64,000 nucleotides of DNA from Histomonas meleagridis (lineage: Eukaryota > Parabasalia > Tritrichomonadida > Dientamoebidae), in NCBI GenBank assembly GCA_020186115.1, contig WSYJ01000118.1, positions 558,001 to 622,000 on the forward strand. The letters run 5' to 3'. The notes below the pieces were generated by a model. The model ran no database searches. It was not told the origin of the DNA and was given only the letters and a program-made list of their open reading frames with translations. This document shows, one piece after another, positions 40,163 to 49,822 of the stretch (positions are counted from its first letter, which is position 1; every line of letters starts with the position of its first letter). Position numbers and translations under genes: made by a program.

Positions 40163-41500
40163 TCATAACTGCTCTAATGGCACATATTTTGATGTTTTCC
40201 TTTCCTTTTTACTCCTTATTACCAAAAATGTTACCAAAGCAATTATTACTATTCCAGCTATAACACTTCCTATAACCCATATTTTCACGTTATTATTATT
40301 TTGTTGATAACTTTCCTCTTCTTCTTCGTTATTTTCGTCATCATTTACATCCTTTTCTATATTATAAAGGTCATTAATTAAGGCGCCTAAAGTCCAACTT
40401 GATTTGATTCCATTAATTTTCTTTGTAAATACGAAATCTTCGTCTGAAAATCCATAGCCATCCTTTAAGATATTATATTGTAATATTCCTGATAAACAAA
40501 ATGTTGCTGTATCTTCTTGTGATCTTTTGAATGCTTCATCATAATTTAGTTTGCACATATATTTCGATAAATCCTTAAGTTGATTTAATTTAATGTCTTC
40601 ACTAACACTCGCAAATAAAACATAATCAGCAAAGTTTCCAACTGCATAAAATTTGGTAATTTTGTGGTTATATTTTGGTATCGTCACGCCTTTAAATTTT
40701 GGTATTAATACGCTTTTGATTATTGTTTCACATTTGTCATAATTCGTTTTGCCAATAATTTTGCGATCTAAATAATTCTCTTCATACCCTTCAAAATAAC
40801 AAGGATTCTCAATGACATTTGTTGTGGAGGACGACTCATTAATGAGAAACTCTTTAATTGTTTTATCAGATTCCATTAAACCAACTCCAAGAAAAGAATG
40901 CGAAAAAAGTGGATATGTTTGATCCTTAATATCAATGGAAAAATAGTCAACATCGTCCTTCCTTTCATAGTTATCTTCGGTTTCAAGAGTAATTTGTGCT
41001 GAAGCACCTCCAAAATCTAATGCGCCAACTGCACTATCTCCATTAAATTTATAAATAAGATCATTTAATGCAAGCCACAAGAAAAGACCTTCGTCTGTTC
41101 CTGTGATAACTTTAATGTGCTTCTTTTTAACAATAAATTTCGTTTGTTTAGAAAGTTCTTTTTTAAGATCTGACATAATTTGGTCTTGTTTAAGTTTTGG
41201 TAAAAGCCTCATCCCTGCCGTAGCATATACATAAATTGGTGTATCATCTAGAGAACTTTTCTCGATCTTCTTTTTTGTAAATTTATATATTTGGCTAACA
41301 AGTTCTGGTATAACGTTATCATCATCTGCTGCATTCGTTAAAGGAATTTTTATCTTTTTATGATCAATATATTTAATATCTGGATATTTATCTTTATCAT
41401 TATATTTGTAAACATAAGGGCGAGATCCACTACTTCCACAGTCAACAACAACTGTGTACTTTGTTTTTGAAGCAACAAGTGCACACAACAAACAAAGCAT
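40163..41500 (-). CDS. NTPDase / apyrase (GDA1-CD39 family), type I membrane protein
   Basis: 445 residues from ATG 41500. A short signal peptide (MLCLLCALVASK) is followed by the apyrase conserved regions: ACR1 VVDCGSSGSRPYVYKY (Cys where Ala is usual), ACR2 VYATAGMRLL, ACR3 GTDEGLFLWLALND and ACR4 ALDFGGASAQITLE. Cysteines in the C-terminal lobe (NPCYFEG, DKCETI, KYMCKLNYD, TFCLSG) fit family disulfides. A single TM helix near residues 405-428 (VIGSVIAGIVIIALVTFLV) leaves a short basic tail. The predicted role is hydrolysis of extracellular or luminal nucleoside di/triphosphates, useful for purine salvage. Catalytic residues appear intact. Confidence 0.93.
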   Translation of the reverse strand: MLCLLCALVASKTKYTVVVDCGSSGSRPYVYKYNDKDKYPDIKYIDHKKIKIPLTNAADDDNVIPELVSQIYKFTKKKIEKSSLDDTPIYVYATAGMRLLPKLKQDQIMSDLKKELSKQTKFIVKKKHIKVITGTDEGLFLWLALNDLIYKFNGDSAVGALDFGGASAQITLETEDNYERKDDVDYFSIDIKDQTYPLFSHSFLGVGLMESDKTIKEFLINESSSTTNVIENPCYFEGYEENYLDRKIIGKTNYDKCETIIKSVLIPKFKGVTIPKYNHKITKFYAVGNFADYVLFASVSEDIKLNQLKDLSKYMCKLNYDEAFKRSQEDTATFCLSGILQYNILKDGYGFSDEDFVFTKKINGIKSSWTLGALINDLYNIEKDVNDDENNEEEEESYQQNNNNVKIWVIGSVIAGIVIIALVTFLVIRSKKERKTSKYVPLEQL

Positions 41501-42064
41501 TTAAATAACGCTGTTTTTTGACTTTAATAGAGATATCTCCATTCAAAAGAGTTATAAATTTTGAAAGGCAAAAGTTGATATTTCAATAGCAAATTTAACG
41601 CTGAATTTTCAATGAGGGTGATCGACTGTTGTATGCATTTTTCGGTTTTTATGGTCGGTCAAGTGACTTCATTTAAATGCTTTACAAAAAAGAAAAATTT
41701 CTAAATCAAAATAATATCAATTGACATGAAACAATAAGTATCAGAAAAACTATACAATACATCCAAGAGATGATGATGGAACTAGAGGCAAAATTGTTTT
41801 AATGAAAATTAAATTGAAGAAATGTATCTTGAAAATGAATTTTAGTTTGATTCTTTATTTCATGAAATAAAATGTGATTAAATAATCAACACCTTATGCT
41901 TATAGGATATGCAATAACGCTACATAAATTACATCATATTAAAAAATTTATAAATTTAATTATTCATTAATTTATATTAAATATTTAATAAATGTATTAA
42001 ATATTATGAAATTTGTAATTTATACGAAGAAAAAATTTACTTAAAACAAAAAATTTTATTTCTA
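41501..42064. other. Intergenic, no gene seen
   Basis: AT-rich spacer upstream of the NTPDase and downstream of the coiled-coil gene. No coding frame or repeat recognised. Confidence 0.5.
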
Positions 42065-44701
42065 TCATTTCCCAAGGAACATTGGGTTTATATTTGTTGC
42101 GAGTAATTTTTCATCAAATTTAATATCTTCGCCATTATTCTGTTTCATCTTCTGTAAGTTATTATGCAATATTTTATTCTCTGAAACAAGTGATCGAACA
42201 GCGGCGTTACGAATGTTTCCTTCTTCGCGTTGTTTGTGTAATATTCGCTCGAGTGCAACAATTTCATTTATTTTGTCTTGTGATATTTTTTCGATTCTTT
42301 CGATTTCTTTTTCGTAAAACAAATTTTTCGTTTGAATTGTTTCGATTTTATTTGTTTTATCTTCAAGTTGATTCTTCAAATTAATAATTTCTGTTTTATA
42401 TGAAGCGATTTGTTCATTTTGTTCATGAATTTCATTTTGTAATTTATCGTTTTGTGCATTTATTTCATTAAATTTGTCTTTAAGTTGTTCATTAGATTTA
42501 ATTATTTCCGAATATGCATTTGGTGAAATTAATGTTGAAAGCTCTTGTTGAAGTTCATTGATTCGATTTTCTGAATGTTTAAGTTTGAGTTGAATTATTT
42601 GATTTTCATTTGTAATTGAATTAAATGAATTTCGCATTTCATCACGTTCATTAGAAACTTGATTTAGTTGTTGTATGTTATCAAGTAAATTTTGTTTTGA
42701 TGTCAAAAGATCTTGACTAAGTCTATAAAATGCATTTCGTAAATTAGAAATAAATGAAACGGTCTTAACCGCGTAAACCATTGAAAATGCACTATCGTTT
42801 TCGAAATTTTTTAAATTTTTAATTCGTTTTATAAATATGAAAGAAAGAATTAAAGGACGTAAATTATGAAAATTAGTTTCACAAACAGAAGAATATAAAT
42901 CTTTAATATCAAATAAAAGGTGAGTAAGTGTTTCTATTATTACATTACTTAAAATATTTTTACTTTTGTAATAATTAAATTTAATTTCTTTTTGTTCGAT
43001 TTCTTTCTTAAGTTTTTTATGAACTTCAATAAGTTCTTCATTAGAATTCGCTTTATTATTTTCAAGTGCGGCATTAATTCGCTTATTAAGTATTTCGTTT
43101 TCATTCTTTAAATTTGTTACTTCATTTGATGTATTTATAAGTTCATTAAGTCTTATTAAAGCTTTTCGTGGATCAAAGCTTCCACAAAGTTTATCAAAAA
43201 TTGGAAATGTTTGCGATTTAAGTTCACCAATGTATGAAATGTTTTTATGAATCTGTGATTTAAGTGTTGAATATTTAGAATAAAGAAGACAGTTGTCACT
43301 TTTTAGGTGTGAAATAACGGTTTCACTCTCTTTGAGAGATGAAATGACGCGATCGTTGTCTGCTGTGAGGCTATCGAGCCGAGCTTGCTTGCACACAAGC
43401 TTACGTTGGAGATCAGATAATTGTGTTGAAAGAGACTTGATTTGGGATTCAAGTTCGCTGATTTGTGATGATGTGCTGAGACGTGAAGAAGATAGTTCTC
43501 TGGAAAGAGTTGTGATTTGCTCTTTGTAATTTATGTTTTCCTTAAGAAGTTGCTCTGATGATGAATTTGAATCATGTTTTTGATCTTTAGAACGATTTTT
43601 CCATTTGTTATACTTATTACGAAGTGATTGAATTTCGTTATCTTTATCATTAAGGCCTTGACGAAGGCTGTCAATTTCAGCTGATAGTTCTTGCTTTGAT
43701 TTTTCTAATTCATTGATTTTCTGATTTGAAGATATTTCTTGTTCCTTTGAAAGATTTTTCCATTTGTTGTATTTGTGTAAAAGGATTTGATTTTCTTTTT
43801 CTTTTGCTTCAAGAGCTTTATGAAGATCATCAATTTCGGATGTTAAATTTTTCTTTGTTTTTGTTGATTCACTGATTTTCTGATTTGAAGATATTTCTTG
43901 TTCTTTCGAACGATTTTTCCATTTGTTATACTTATTACGAAGTGATTGAATTTCGTTATCTTTATCATTAAGGCCTTGACGAAGGCTGTCAATTTCAGCT
44001 GATAGTTCTTGCTTTGATTTTTCTAATTCATTGATTTTCTGATTTGAAGATATTTCTTGTTCCTTTGAAAGATTTTTCCATTTGTTGTATTTGTGTAAAA
44101 GGATTTGATTTTCTTTTTCTTTTGCTTCAAGAGCTTTATGAAGATCATCAATTTCGGATGTTAAATTTTTCTTTGTTTTTGTTGATTCACTGATTTTCTG
44201 ATTTGAAGATATTTCTTGTTCTTTCGAACGATTTTTCCATTTGTTATACTTATTATGAAATGATTTAATTTCGTTATCTTTATCATCAATTGTTTGACGA
44301 AAAATATTAATTTCATCCTTTAAATTTTGTTCTGTTTTTGATAATTCATTGTTTTTTGTTTTGAGATCATTGATTTGCCTTTGGGTTTCGAGAAGTGCAT
44401 TTCTTAATTTTTCTTGGATTTTATTTAAATGCATAATTTCATTTTCGTATTCTTTTCTCCTGAACGCAAATTCGGCTTGTTGTAATTCTGTTTCCTCTTT
44501 TGCCAATTTAAGTTTGCAACGTAACTCTATACATGCTTCTTCTGCTTTCAATGCATCACCCATTTTTCGTACAGCGCATGAAAGTAATGATGCACGAGCT
44601 GATTGAGGCTGAAACTTTCCAAGATCAGAATTCACAAAAATTACCAAAAATCCGTTTAAAAATTGGGAAAAGTGCGCGGCACTTTTAGAATAAACAAACA
44701 T
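42065..44701 (-). CDS. Long coiled-coil protein with internal tandem duplication
   Basis: 878 residues if ATG 44701 is used. A later ATG (MGDALKAEE, about residue 47) may be the true start, because the first 46 residues are not coiled-coil. Nearly all the rest is heptad-rich coiled coil. The element YNKWKN[RL]SK[ED]Q recurs five times at 53-residue spacing near residues 155-370. Two adjacent 106-residue blocks are identical at DNA level (43601-44236). A less coiled central segment (about 510-640) includes DLYSSVCETNFHNLRPL. It is probably a cytoskeletal or Golgin-like scaffold; no specific family can be named. Confidence 0.8.
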   Translation of the reverse strand: MFVYSKSAAHFSQFLNGFLVIFVNSDLGKFQPQSARASLLSCAVRKMGDALKAEEACIELRCKLKLAKEETELQQAEFAFRRKEYENEIMHLNKIQEKLRNALLETQRQINDLKTKNNELSKTEQNLKDEINIFRQTIDDKDNEIKSFHNKYNKWKNRSKEQEISSNQKISESTKTKKNLTSEIDDLHKALEAKEKENQILLHKYNKWKNLSKEQEISSNQKINELEKSKQELSAEIDSLRQGLNDKDNEIQSLRNKYNKWKNRSKEQEISSNQKISESTKTKKNLTSEIDDLHKALEAKEKENQILLHKYNKWKNLSKEQEISSNQKINELEKSKQELSAEIDSLRQGLNDKDNEIQSLRNKYNKWKNRSKDQKHDSNSSSEQLLKENINYKEQITTLSRELSSSRLSTSSQISELESQIKSLSTQLSDLQRKLVCKQARLDSLTADNDRVISSLKESETVISHLKSDNCLLYSKYSTLKSQIHKNISYIGELKSQTFPIFDKLCGSFDPRKALIRLNELINTSNEVTNLKNENEILNKRINAALENNKANSNEELIEVHKKLKKEIEQKEIKFNYYKSKNILSNVIIETLTHLLFDIKDLYSSVCETNFHNLRPLILSFIFIKRIKNLKNFENDSAFSMVYAVKTVSFISNLRNAFYRLSQDLLTSKQNLLDNIQQLNQVSNERDEMRNSFNSITNENQIIQLKLKHSENRINELQQELSTLISPNAYSEIIKSNEQLKDKFNEINAQNDKLQNEIHEQNEQIASYKTEIINLKNQLEDKTNKIETIQTKNLFYEKEIERIEKISQDKINEIVALERILHKQREEGNIRNAAVRSLVSENKILHNNLQKMKQNNGEDIKFDEKLLATNINPMFLGK
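43601..44236. repeat. Perfect 318-bp tandem duplication inside a coding region
   Basis: 43601-43918 and 43919-44236 read the same base for base, and part of a third, diverged copy follows. 318 bp is 106 codons, so the reading frame is kept. Confidence 0.9.
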
Positions 44702-44762
44702 ATTAAATATTATTAAAACTAATTATTTATTTTTAAATTACATTTCAAGTTACTTGTGTGAA

Positions 44763-45725
44763 TCAATTGACCTTAGAATTGATTTCTGCAACCAAATCTG
44801 GGATATCTGCAACAGAATCACAAATAAAGTCAGGTCTTTCTGAAGGTTGTGCTGCATGTACATCATCCCTTGTTGTGATTCCTGTAAGCACAAGTGCACT
44901 ACGTGCTCCAATATTTTTTGCAAAAAGAATATCTGTGTTCAGTCGGTCACCAACCATTAAAGTTTCATTTTCATCCAAATTCTTCAACTTTTTCAATGGT
45001 TCAAACATCAATTTTGAAGGTTTTCCTAAAATTGTTGCTTTGCGCCCCGAAGAAGATTGTAAGGCCAAGATATTTGGCATTGCATCAGGAACAAATATCC
45101 CATTTCCAAGCGGGAGAGACGTATCACAATTTGTTCCAATTAGCATTGCATCATTTTCAACAATAATTCGATTTCCAATTGCCATTTTCCTATAAGTAAG
45201 TGTAAAGTCTAATGCAACAACAACCGCATGAATATCATCATCAATTTTTAACTCTGCTAATGGAAGATTTGGAAAGTCATCAACACCTAAAGCTGAAATT
45301 CCATTTTGGCGCATTTCACGAATAAGACCTTCTTCACCAACTATGAATACTTTTCTGTTTTTATCGCTATATCCAATAGAGAGTAAATATTGTGCAGATA
45401 CATATCCAGCTGAAACAATCATATCATCTGGTACGTTGTGAAATCCTTTTTTCATAAGTTTTAATGCAATATCATGCCGAGTATGAGTTGGATTATTTGT
45501 GACTACATATGGAGTTACACCCATTTCTCTAAGTTTGTCAATTGTTTCTGGTGCACCTGGTATAAGTTTATCACCAACCCAAAGGACACCATCTGCATCA
45601 AATAAAACAGTTTTGATTCTCATCTTTTCTTGGCTTGATTTTAAAACCGTTTCCGATGGAATTGAATGGTTTATGCCTTCGTTTCTGTAAGTCGATAAGT
45701 TTTTTAAACGACTTGAAATAGACAT
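44763..45725 (-). CDS. HAD-superfamily phosphatase (NagD / p-nitrophenylphosphatase / phosphoglycolate phosphatase type)
   Basis: 320 residues from ATG 45725, the only ATG near the frame's start. HAD motif I is LFDADGVLWVGDK, motif II VTNNPT, motif III Lys in LGKPSKLMFEPL, and motif IV MVGDRLNTDILFAKN. The cap between motifs II and III contains ALDFTLTYRKM, as in HAD-IIA enzymes. Relatives remove phosphate from phosphoglycolate, glycerol-phosphate, pyridoxal phosphate or nucleotides; the substrate cannot be read here. The gene shares a 32-bp promoter region with the divergent ubiquitin-like gene. Confidence 0.92.
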   Translation of the reverse strand: MSISSRLKNLSTYRNEGINHSIPSETVLKSSQEKMRIKTVLFDADGVLWVGDKLIPGAPETIDKLREMGVTPYVVTNNPTHTRHDIALKLMKKGFHNVPDDMIVSAGYVSAQYLLSIGYSDKNRKVFIVGEEGLIREMRQNGISALGVDDFPNLPLAELKIDDDIHAVVVALDFTLTYRKMAIGNRIIVENDAMLIGTNCDTSLPLGNGIFVPDAMPNILALQSSSGRKATILGKPSKLMFEPLKKLKNLDENETLMVGDRLNTDILFAKNIGARSALVLTGITTRDDVHAAQPSERPDFICDSVADIPDLVAEINSKVN

Positions 45726-45757
45726 TTTTGTCAAAACTTTTTGTTAGCAAATTATTT
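45726..45757. promoter_or_regulatory. 32-bp divergent promoter
   Basis: Only 32 bases separate the start codons of the HAD phosphatase (minus) and the ubiquitin-like gene (plus), so both core promoters and leaders must fit here or overlap the coding sequences. Confidence 0.75.
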
Positions 45758-46189
45758 ATGTCAGGCGAAAAGATAGATGTTCTTTTCCATAAATACAACA
45801 CAGATGAACCAAATATCACAGTGTCTTTGGGGAAAGAGGAAACAGTAGAATCGGCTAAATCTAAAATAGCACAAGAACTTAAATTAAATCCGAATCTTAT
45901 TTATTTTATTGTTAGAGGTCAAATAATGAAGAATAAAACTAAGTTTTCTCAGCTACAAACAACACCTGACGTCGTTTTTGAAGTATACGAAAGAGCAAAT
46001 TATAAAGTTTCATCAGTTCAAAACAAAAAGACAGACAAAAAAGCAGATCCAAATATGCTGGCAGGACTTTCAGCACTAAAGGTTCCGAGTGAACCCCCAG
46101 AAATTGGTCTTCATCAAACACCAGCAACACCATTTTTGCTCTCTCAATTCTCAAGTTTTCTCAATGACACAGAATTTGATGACCTTTGA
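45758..46189 (+). CDS. Ubiquitin-like-domain protein, small
   Basis: 143 residues from ATG 45758; upstream codons are open but without an ATG. Residues 5-75 have a ubiquitin-like beta-grasp pattern (IDVLFHKYN, ITVSLGKEETVESAKSKIAQ, LIYFIVRGQIMKNKTKFSQL, VVFEVYER). No C-terminal Gly-Gly is present after the domain, so it is a built-in UBL rather than a conjugated modifier. The tail (about 80-143) is low-complexity, ending acidic DTEFDDL. Unknown function; UBL tails often bind proteasome or p97 components. Confidence 0.6.
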   Translation: MSGEKIDVLFHKYNTDEPNITVSLGKEETVESAKSKIAQELKLNPNLIYFIVRGQIMKNKTKFSQLQTTPDVVFEVYERANYKVSSVQNKKTDKKADPNMLAGLSALKVPSEPPEIGLHQTPATPFLLSQFSSFLNDTEFDDL

Positions 46190-46392
46190 AGTTGTTCACG
46201 ATTAAACCTTATTTCGATTAAAAATTATAATTTTTTCACCTCACATAAAAATTTATTTTATGCTTGTGATTCTAAAACTAGCTCGCCCATATGAAATGTG
46301 AAAGAATCATTTCTTGCTCCTGAATTAAGCAATTGTTTTGTGCAAATGTGTGAAATTCACTTTGTCTGTCCGAATTAACATAGTCAAAATAC

Positions 46393-47769
46393 ATGATAAC
46401 AGATTTTAAAAATCTTTTGGAGGAATTGATAAATAATGAAGATTTATCTTTAGAAGATGTTGTAAATCATCAATGCTTCTTTCAGTCTCTACAAAATCAT
46501 GAAAAATTTTTGCTGGAATTTTTAAATTTGCCGAAAAATCTTTCTCAACTTGTTGAAAATTTAGTGAATCTAAAAAGTGGAATATATCTTAAAATTCTTC
46601 GAATTCCTAAATGTCCTATTTTTCCCTTTATTCTTAAATCTAATCTTTTAGTGGATTCGTTATTCAAAGATTTGAATAACATAAGCAATTTTCCACAAAA
46701 AATTACAATTTCTCAATTCTTTTATTCCTCTATTTATGATTTTCCAGATTTATTTATACCGTACATTCCAAAATATATAGATACATTACTTAAAAATATA
46801 GAACTTGACCCTATTTATCAACTGCTAACAGAGCTACTACAAATAGATTCTATCAATAGCATATGGATTGTTTGGGTAAGTCATCTTCTACTAACTCATA
46901 ATCTCATAATTCCAAATTATTTTCATTCAAAGCGATCACTTATCACAAACACATATAACAAACTCGAATCAAATCAATTTAGCGAAACATTTTGTACAAA
47001 CGTATTACGTTTAGAAAAATTTTCATTAAATAACAATTTTTTGCCAAAAGAAATTTTCAATGATTTCGCAAATGATTTACTTTCACTGTTTAATAAATGT
47101 ACAAATGTAACTCAAAAACTCTTAATTTTCAAGATTTCGACGCATTTATTTACTGATCAAAACTTAACAAATTCATTTATCGAAATCCTTCGAAACACAA
47201 AAAATTTTGGCGAATTAGAAGTTAACATATTTAAGAAATTTGCAATTCATCCTAAAGAAGAGATCATTGAAGTTATACCTTTACTTGTTGATTATTTTTT
47301 TAATGATAATACGAATAGTTTTTTCTGTAATGTTTTTTGTTTGTTTGTTGAGAATTGTATGAGAAATAATAAAAATAATAATAAAGTCAAAGATTTATTG
47401 ATTAAATTACTTCCTTTAAAGATAATAAACAAAATTGAGGAAAAAAATTGGTTTAACACTGTATATATTGAGTGTTTTGTCATGAAAGTTGCTGAATCAA
47501 TTGATCCATTTGTGGATTCGGAACAATGGAAAACATTTAGAAAAAATGTTTTGTCGAATTGGAATATGAAAAAAATATCTAAAAAACGTGAAGCGAGTAA
47601 ATTTGTTTATGATTTTGAGGATGATTTATTTGAGGATAATATTGAGGAAGAAGAAAAAGTAGAAAAAGAACATGTGAAAGAAGAAAATAAAAAATTGTTC
47701 GATTTCGTTTCGGGTATAAATATTAATGCATTCCATACAGATGAAATGAATGATGTTTTTGATTTTTGA
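46393..47769 (+). CDS. SAPS-like (PP6 regulatory subunit / Sit4-associated) helical protein
   Basis: 458 residues, all-helical. The N-terminus LSLEDVVNHQCFFQSLQNHE then FLLEFLNLPKNLSQLVENLV follows the SAPS-domain opening (LeelLde..vLqE.K..N.kLi.FL..pe.l..Ll..i). The rest looks like HEAT-type helices. An acidic tail (EEEKVEKEHVKEENKK) closes the protein. SAPS proteins tether the PP6/Sit4 phosphatase catalytic subunit. At 458 residues it is shorter than yeast SAPs. Only the N-terminal pattern supports the call; an unrelated HEAT-type protein is possible. Confidence 0.45.
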   Translation: MITDFKNLLEELINNEDLSLEDVVNHQCFFQSLQNHEKFLLEFLNLPKNLSQLVENLVNLKSGIYLKILRIPKCPIFPFILKSNLLVDSLFKDLNNISNFPQKITISQFFYSSIYDFPDLFIPYIPKYIDTLLKNIELDPIYQLLTELLQIDSINSIWIVWVSHLLLTHNLIIPNYFHSKRSLITNTYNKLESNQFSETFCTNVLRLEKFSLNNNFLPKEIFNDFANDLLSLFNKCTNVTQKLLIFKISTHLFTDQNLTNSFIEILRNTKNFGELEVNIFKKFAIHPKEEIIEVIPLLVDYFFNDNTNSFFCNVFCLFVENCMRNNKNNNKVKDLLIKLLPLKIINKIEEKNWFNTVYIECFVMKVAESIDPFVDSEQWKTFRKNVLSNWNMKKISKKREASKFVYDFEDDLFEDNIEEEEKVEKEHVKEENKKLFDFVSGININAFHTDEMNDVFDF

Positions 47770-47852
47770 AGAGTTAATAAATTTTTCTTTCCTAAAATTT
47801 ATATTATTAATTAATACGACATTTAGAAATTTTATATCATATAACAATTTTT

Positions 47853-48362
47853 TTACACTTGATCGAGTTGATCTTGTACAAGCTGATTATCGCTAATTTG
47901 CGATGGCAAGGAAAATTGATTTTGCGGACTCTTTAAAGAAGCATACCATCTATTTTTTACTGCACCAGAACTTCTTCCTGGCAAAGATTGGGCAATAAGT
48001 GACCATTTGTTTCCGAGTTCTTTTTGTTTTGAGATAATGATTTGATCTTCCCAAGGTTCGAAAGGAACGTGCTTAAGCTCAGGAGAAAGCCTGTTATGCC
48101 ACCTTTCTCTGCATTGTTTTGGTGATCTGGAAGGAACCAATTTAGCAATTTCTATCCATTTACATGTACCAATTTTTTCGACGGCATCTTTTAAGAGCTC
48201 ATCTTCTTGAACTGTCCACGCTCCCTTTGTTTCGGATGAATCTCCTTTGTCAATTAACTGATTTTGAATCAATCCAATGTAATAACTAAGCATATCTGGA
48301 GTTATATTTATCCGAAGAGGTGCACCACCTATGTTTTGAGGTATACCTCTGGTTTGATTCAT
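47853..48362 (-). CDS. R2R3 Myb-like transcription factor
   Basis: 169 residues from ATG 48362. Two Myb repeats: R2 at about 47-95 with three Trp (GAWTVQEDELLKDAV, CKWIEIAKLVPSRSPKQCRE, RWHNRL), and R3 at about 98-148 (PFEPWEDQIIISKQKELGNK, WSLIAQSLPGRSSGAVKNRW). The layout is that of small trichomonad Mybs that bind AAC-type elements in promoters. Flanks are short and without activation domains. TAACCG and CAACTG, both Myb-type cores, lie within 50 bases upstream of its own start. Confidence 0.93.
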   Translation of the reverse strand: MNQTRGIPQNIGGAPLRINITPDMLSYYIGLIQNQLIDKGDSSETKGAWTVQEDELLKDAVEKIGTCKWIEIAKLVPSRSPKQCRERWHNRLSPELKHVPFEPWEDQIIISKQKELGNKWSLIAQSLPGRSSGAVKNRWYASLKSPQNQFSLPSQISDNQLVQDQLDQV

Positions 48363-48615
48363 TGGGGTTCGGCGCGGATATTGAACAGTTGATTTTACGT
48401 CGGTTAATGGTAGACCGTTTATTCCTCAACGAGCTGAACTTTTGCACAAAAGAGAATCTTTTCCCTCATAAAAGAATTAATTTCTCCTCAAACTCCACCT
48501 TAGCGTTTCTAAAAGAATATTTCAGGAATCAAAATCCCAAAAGAACAAAAGGTTAAAACTTGAATTAATGTTTTTTTTTAATTACTCAGAAATATCAGTT
48601 CATTCAATTAATTGC

Positions 48616-48650
48616 AACGGTTTATATCAAGAGGTTTGTTTAATATGTAA
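48616..48650 (+). promoter_or_regulatory. Orphan promoter-like block ending in ATG-TAA
   Basis: AACGGTTTATATCAAGAGG followed by TTTGTTTAATATGTAA. It closely parallels the real promoter at 16445-16474 (AACGGTTTATATCAACTG...TTTAATATGG), but the ATG is followed at once by a stop. Confidence 0.5.
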
Positions 48651-48791
48651 AAAATTGTAATATCTCCATAAACTAAGGATTAAAAGCTATTAATATTTAT
48701 ACATATATAATATTAAATGTTTTAAATATTTTTTGAAAGTGAATTATTTCTGTTTAAACAAATACTAGAAATATTTTCATTTTAAAAAATC

Positions 48792-48815
48792 AAACCGTTA
48801 GAACACGTCAATATT
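48792..48815 (+). promoter_or_regulatory. AACCGTT box and TCAATATT initiator-like site
   Basis: AAACCGTT at 48792-48799 and TCAATATT at 48808-48815 precede the ATG at 48819 with the same spacing as in other promoters here. Confidence 0.5.
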
Positions 48816-48818
48816 GGA

Positions 48819-49451
48819 ATGGGGTTCCAACTCACTTCAGACAATCTTGATTATCAACCATATGGGAAATTATATGTCCTATTCATTGTAATTCAATCGG
48901 TTTTAGGAGTTGTAAATATTATAATGAATATTGTTACTTGTGCCAAGACATGGGAAGACGAATATCGCATTGGAACAGATATTTTCGGAATTTATTCTGC
49001 TTTATTAATTGGTTTCTCTGTTGTATATTGGGCTGTTATCATTCTCCAATTTGTTCCATCATATCATCTAATGAGAGCTCCTTTCTACGCATACGTTCTT
49101 GTTGGTGTAGTTCAATTTATTCCTTACGCATTCATGTTGTTGTATTTGAATGATGATGTAAAAAATACTATTTGGAACATGGCAATCGTTAACTGGAGAG
49201 TAGATGATGCGTTCTTGACTTTTGAATATGAAAAATCGTGTGTTGGTCTGCTCGAAACTGGTGACAACACTACAAAGCCTCTTTGCAATGATTTATTTAT
49301 CTCATACTTAGATTCCACATTTTCAAATACACTCACATACACAATAGTTTCATTTGTATTCTTTGCCATTTCCTTCATCATTGGACCATTGTTCCAAATG
49401 TTCTATCGTATTTTCCATTGTATTGATTTTAAGTATGAACTTGATGAATAA
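48819..49451 (+). CDS. Four-TM tetraspanin-like membrane protein
   Basis: 210 residues. Four TM helices lie at about 18-42, 58-82, 88-110 and 170-195. A loop of about 60 residues between TM3 and TM4 contains two cysteines (EKSCVGLL, KPLCNDLF) and an NTT glycosylation site. Topology and large second loop are tetraspanin-like, but the CCG motif is absent, so membership is uncertain. It begins MGFQ like the protein encoded at 9311-9718, but the rest differs. Likely a plasma- or endomembrane protein of unknown role. Confidence 0.6.
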   Translation: MGFQLTSDNLDYQPYGKLYVLFIVIQSVLGVVNIIMNIVTCAKTWEDEYRIGTDIFGIYSALLIGFSVVYWAVIILQFVPSYHLMRAPFYAYVLVGVVQFIPYAFMLLYLNDDVKNTIWNMAIVNWRVDDAFLTFEYEKSCVGLLETGDNTTKPLCNDLFISYLDSTFSNTLTYTIVSFVFFAISFIIGPLFQMFYRIFHCIDFKYELDE

Positions 49452-49822
49452 ATAATTTATCATTTCCGATATGCAAATTTGTGAAACGTTATATTTTGTT
49501 AAATCAATCACCAAATTATTTTATTTGTTTTTCGAGTGCCAAGTTTATGGTCTCAAAATTGAGTAGAAAACAATCGTTTACTATTCAATTATCAGCTCAA
49601 CACTTTGCGTTATCAATCATTAAAATTATCTTTCCGAAATCTCATTTCTAGAAATTTATAATGAAATTAACCAAAATGATTTTTTTACCGTTCGTAAAAA
49701 GCTTTTTAAGTGAAATTATCTTCTAATTATTATCTATTCATTTATTTCAAATAAAAGAATTTTTCGATTAATCAAACAGAAAGAATGTAAACTTTTATTT
49801 ACGAAAAGTTATAACTTTTTTT
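49452..49822. other. Convergent intergenic region
   Basis: AT-rich, no gene or clear repeat recognised between the 3' ends of the four-TM gene and DUF3447 gene 5. Confidence 0.5.

Larger units (their letters stand above)
48363..48818. other. Divergent intergenic region
   Basis: Lies between the Myb gene and the four-TM gene. It holds Myb-type cores near 48385-48408 and an orphan promoter-like block at 48616-48650. No further gene seen. Confidence 0.5.

Noticed and set aside
45758-46189. Conjugatable ubiquitin-like modifier
   Set aside because: No Gly-Gly after the beta-grasp domain.
48320-48556. 78-codon plus-strand frame overlapping the Myb start
   Set aside because: Overlaps the Myb coding start and has no recognisable features.
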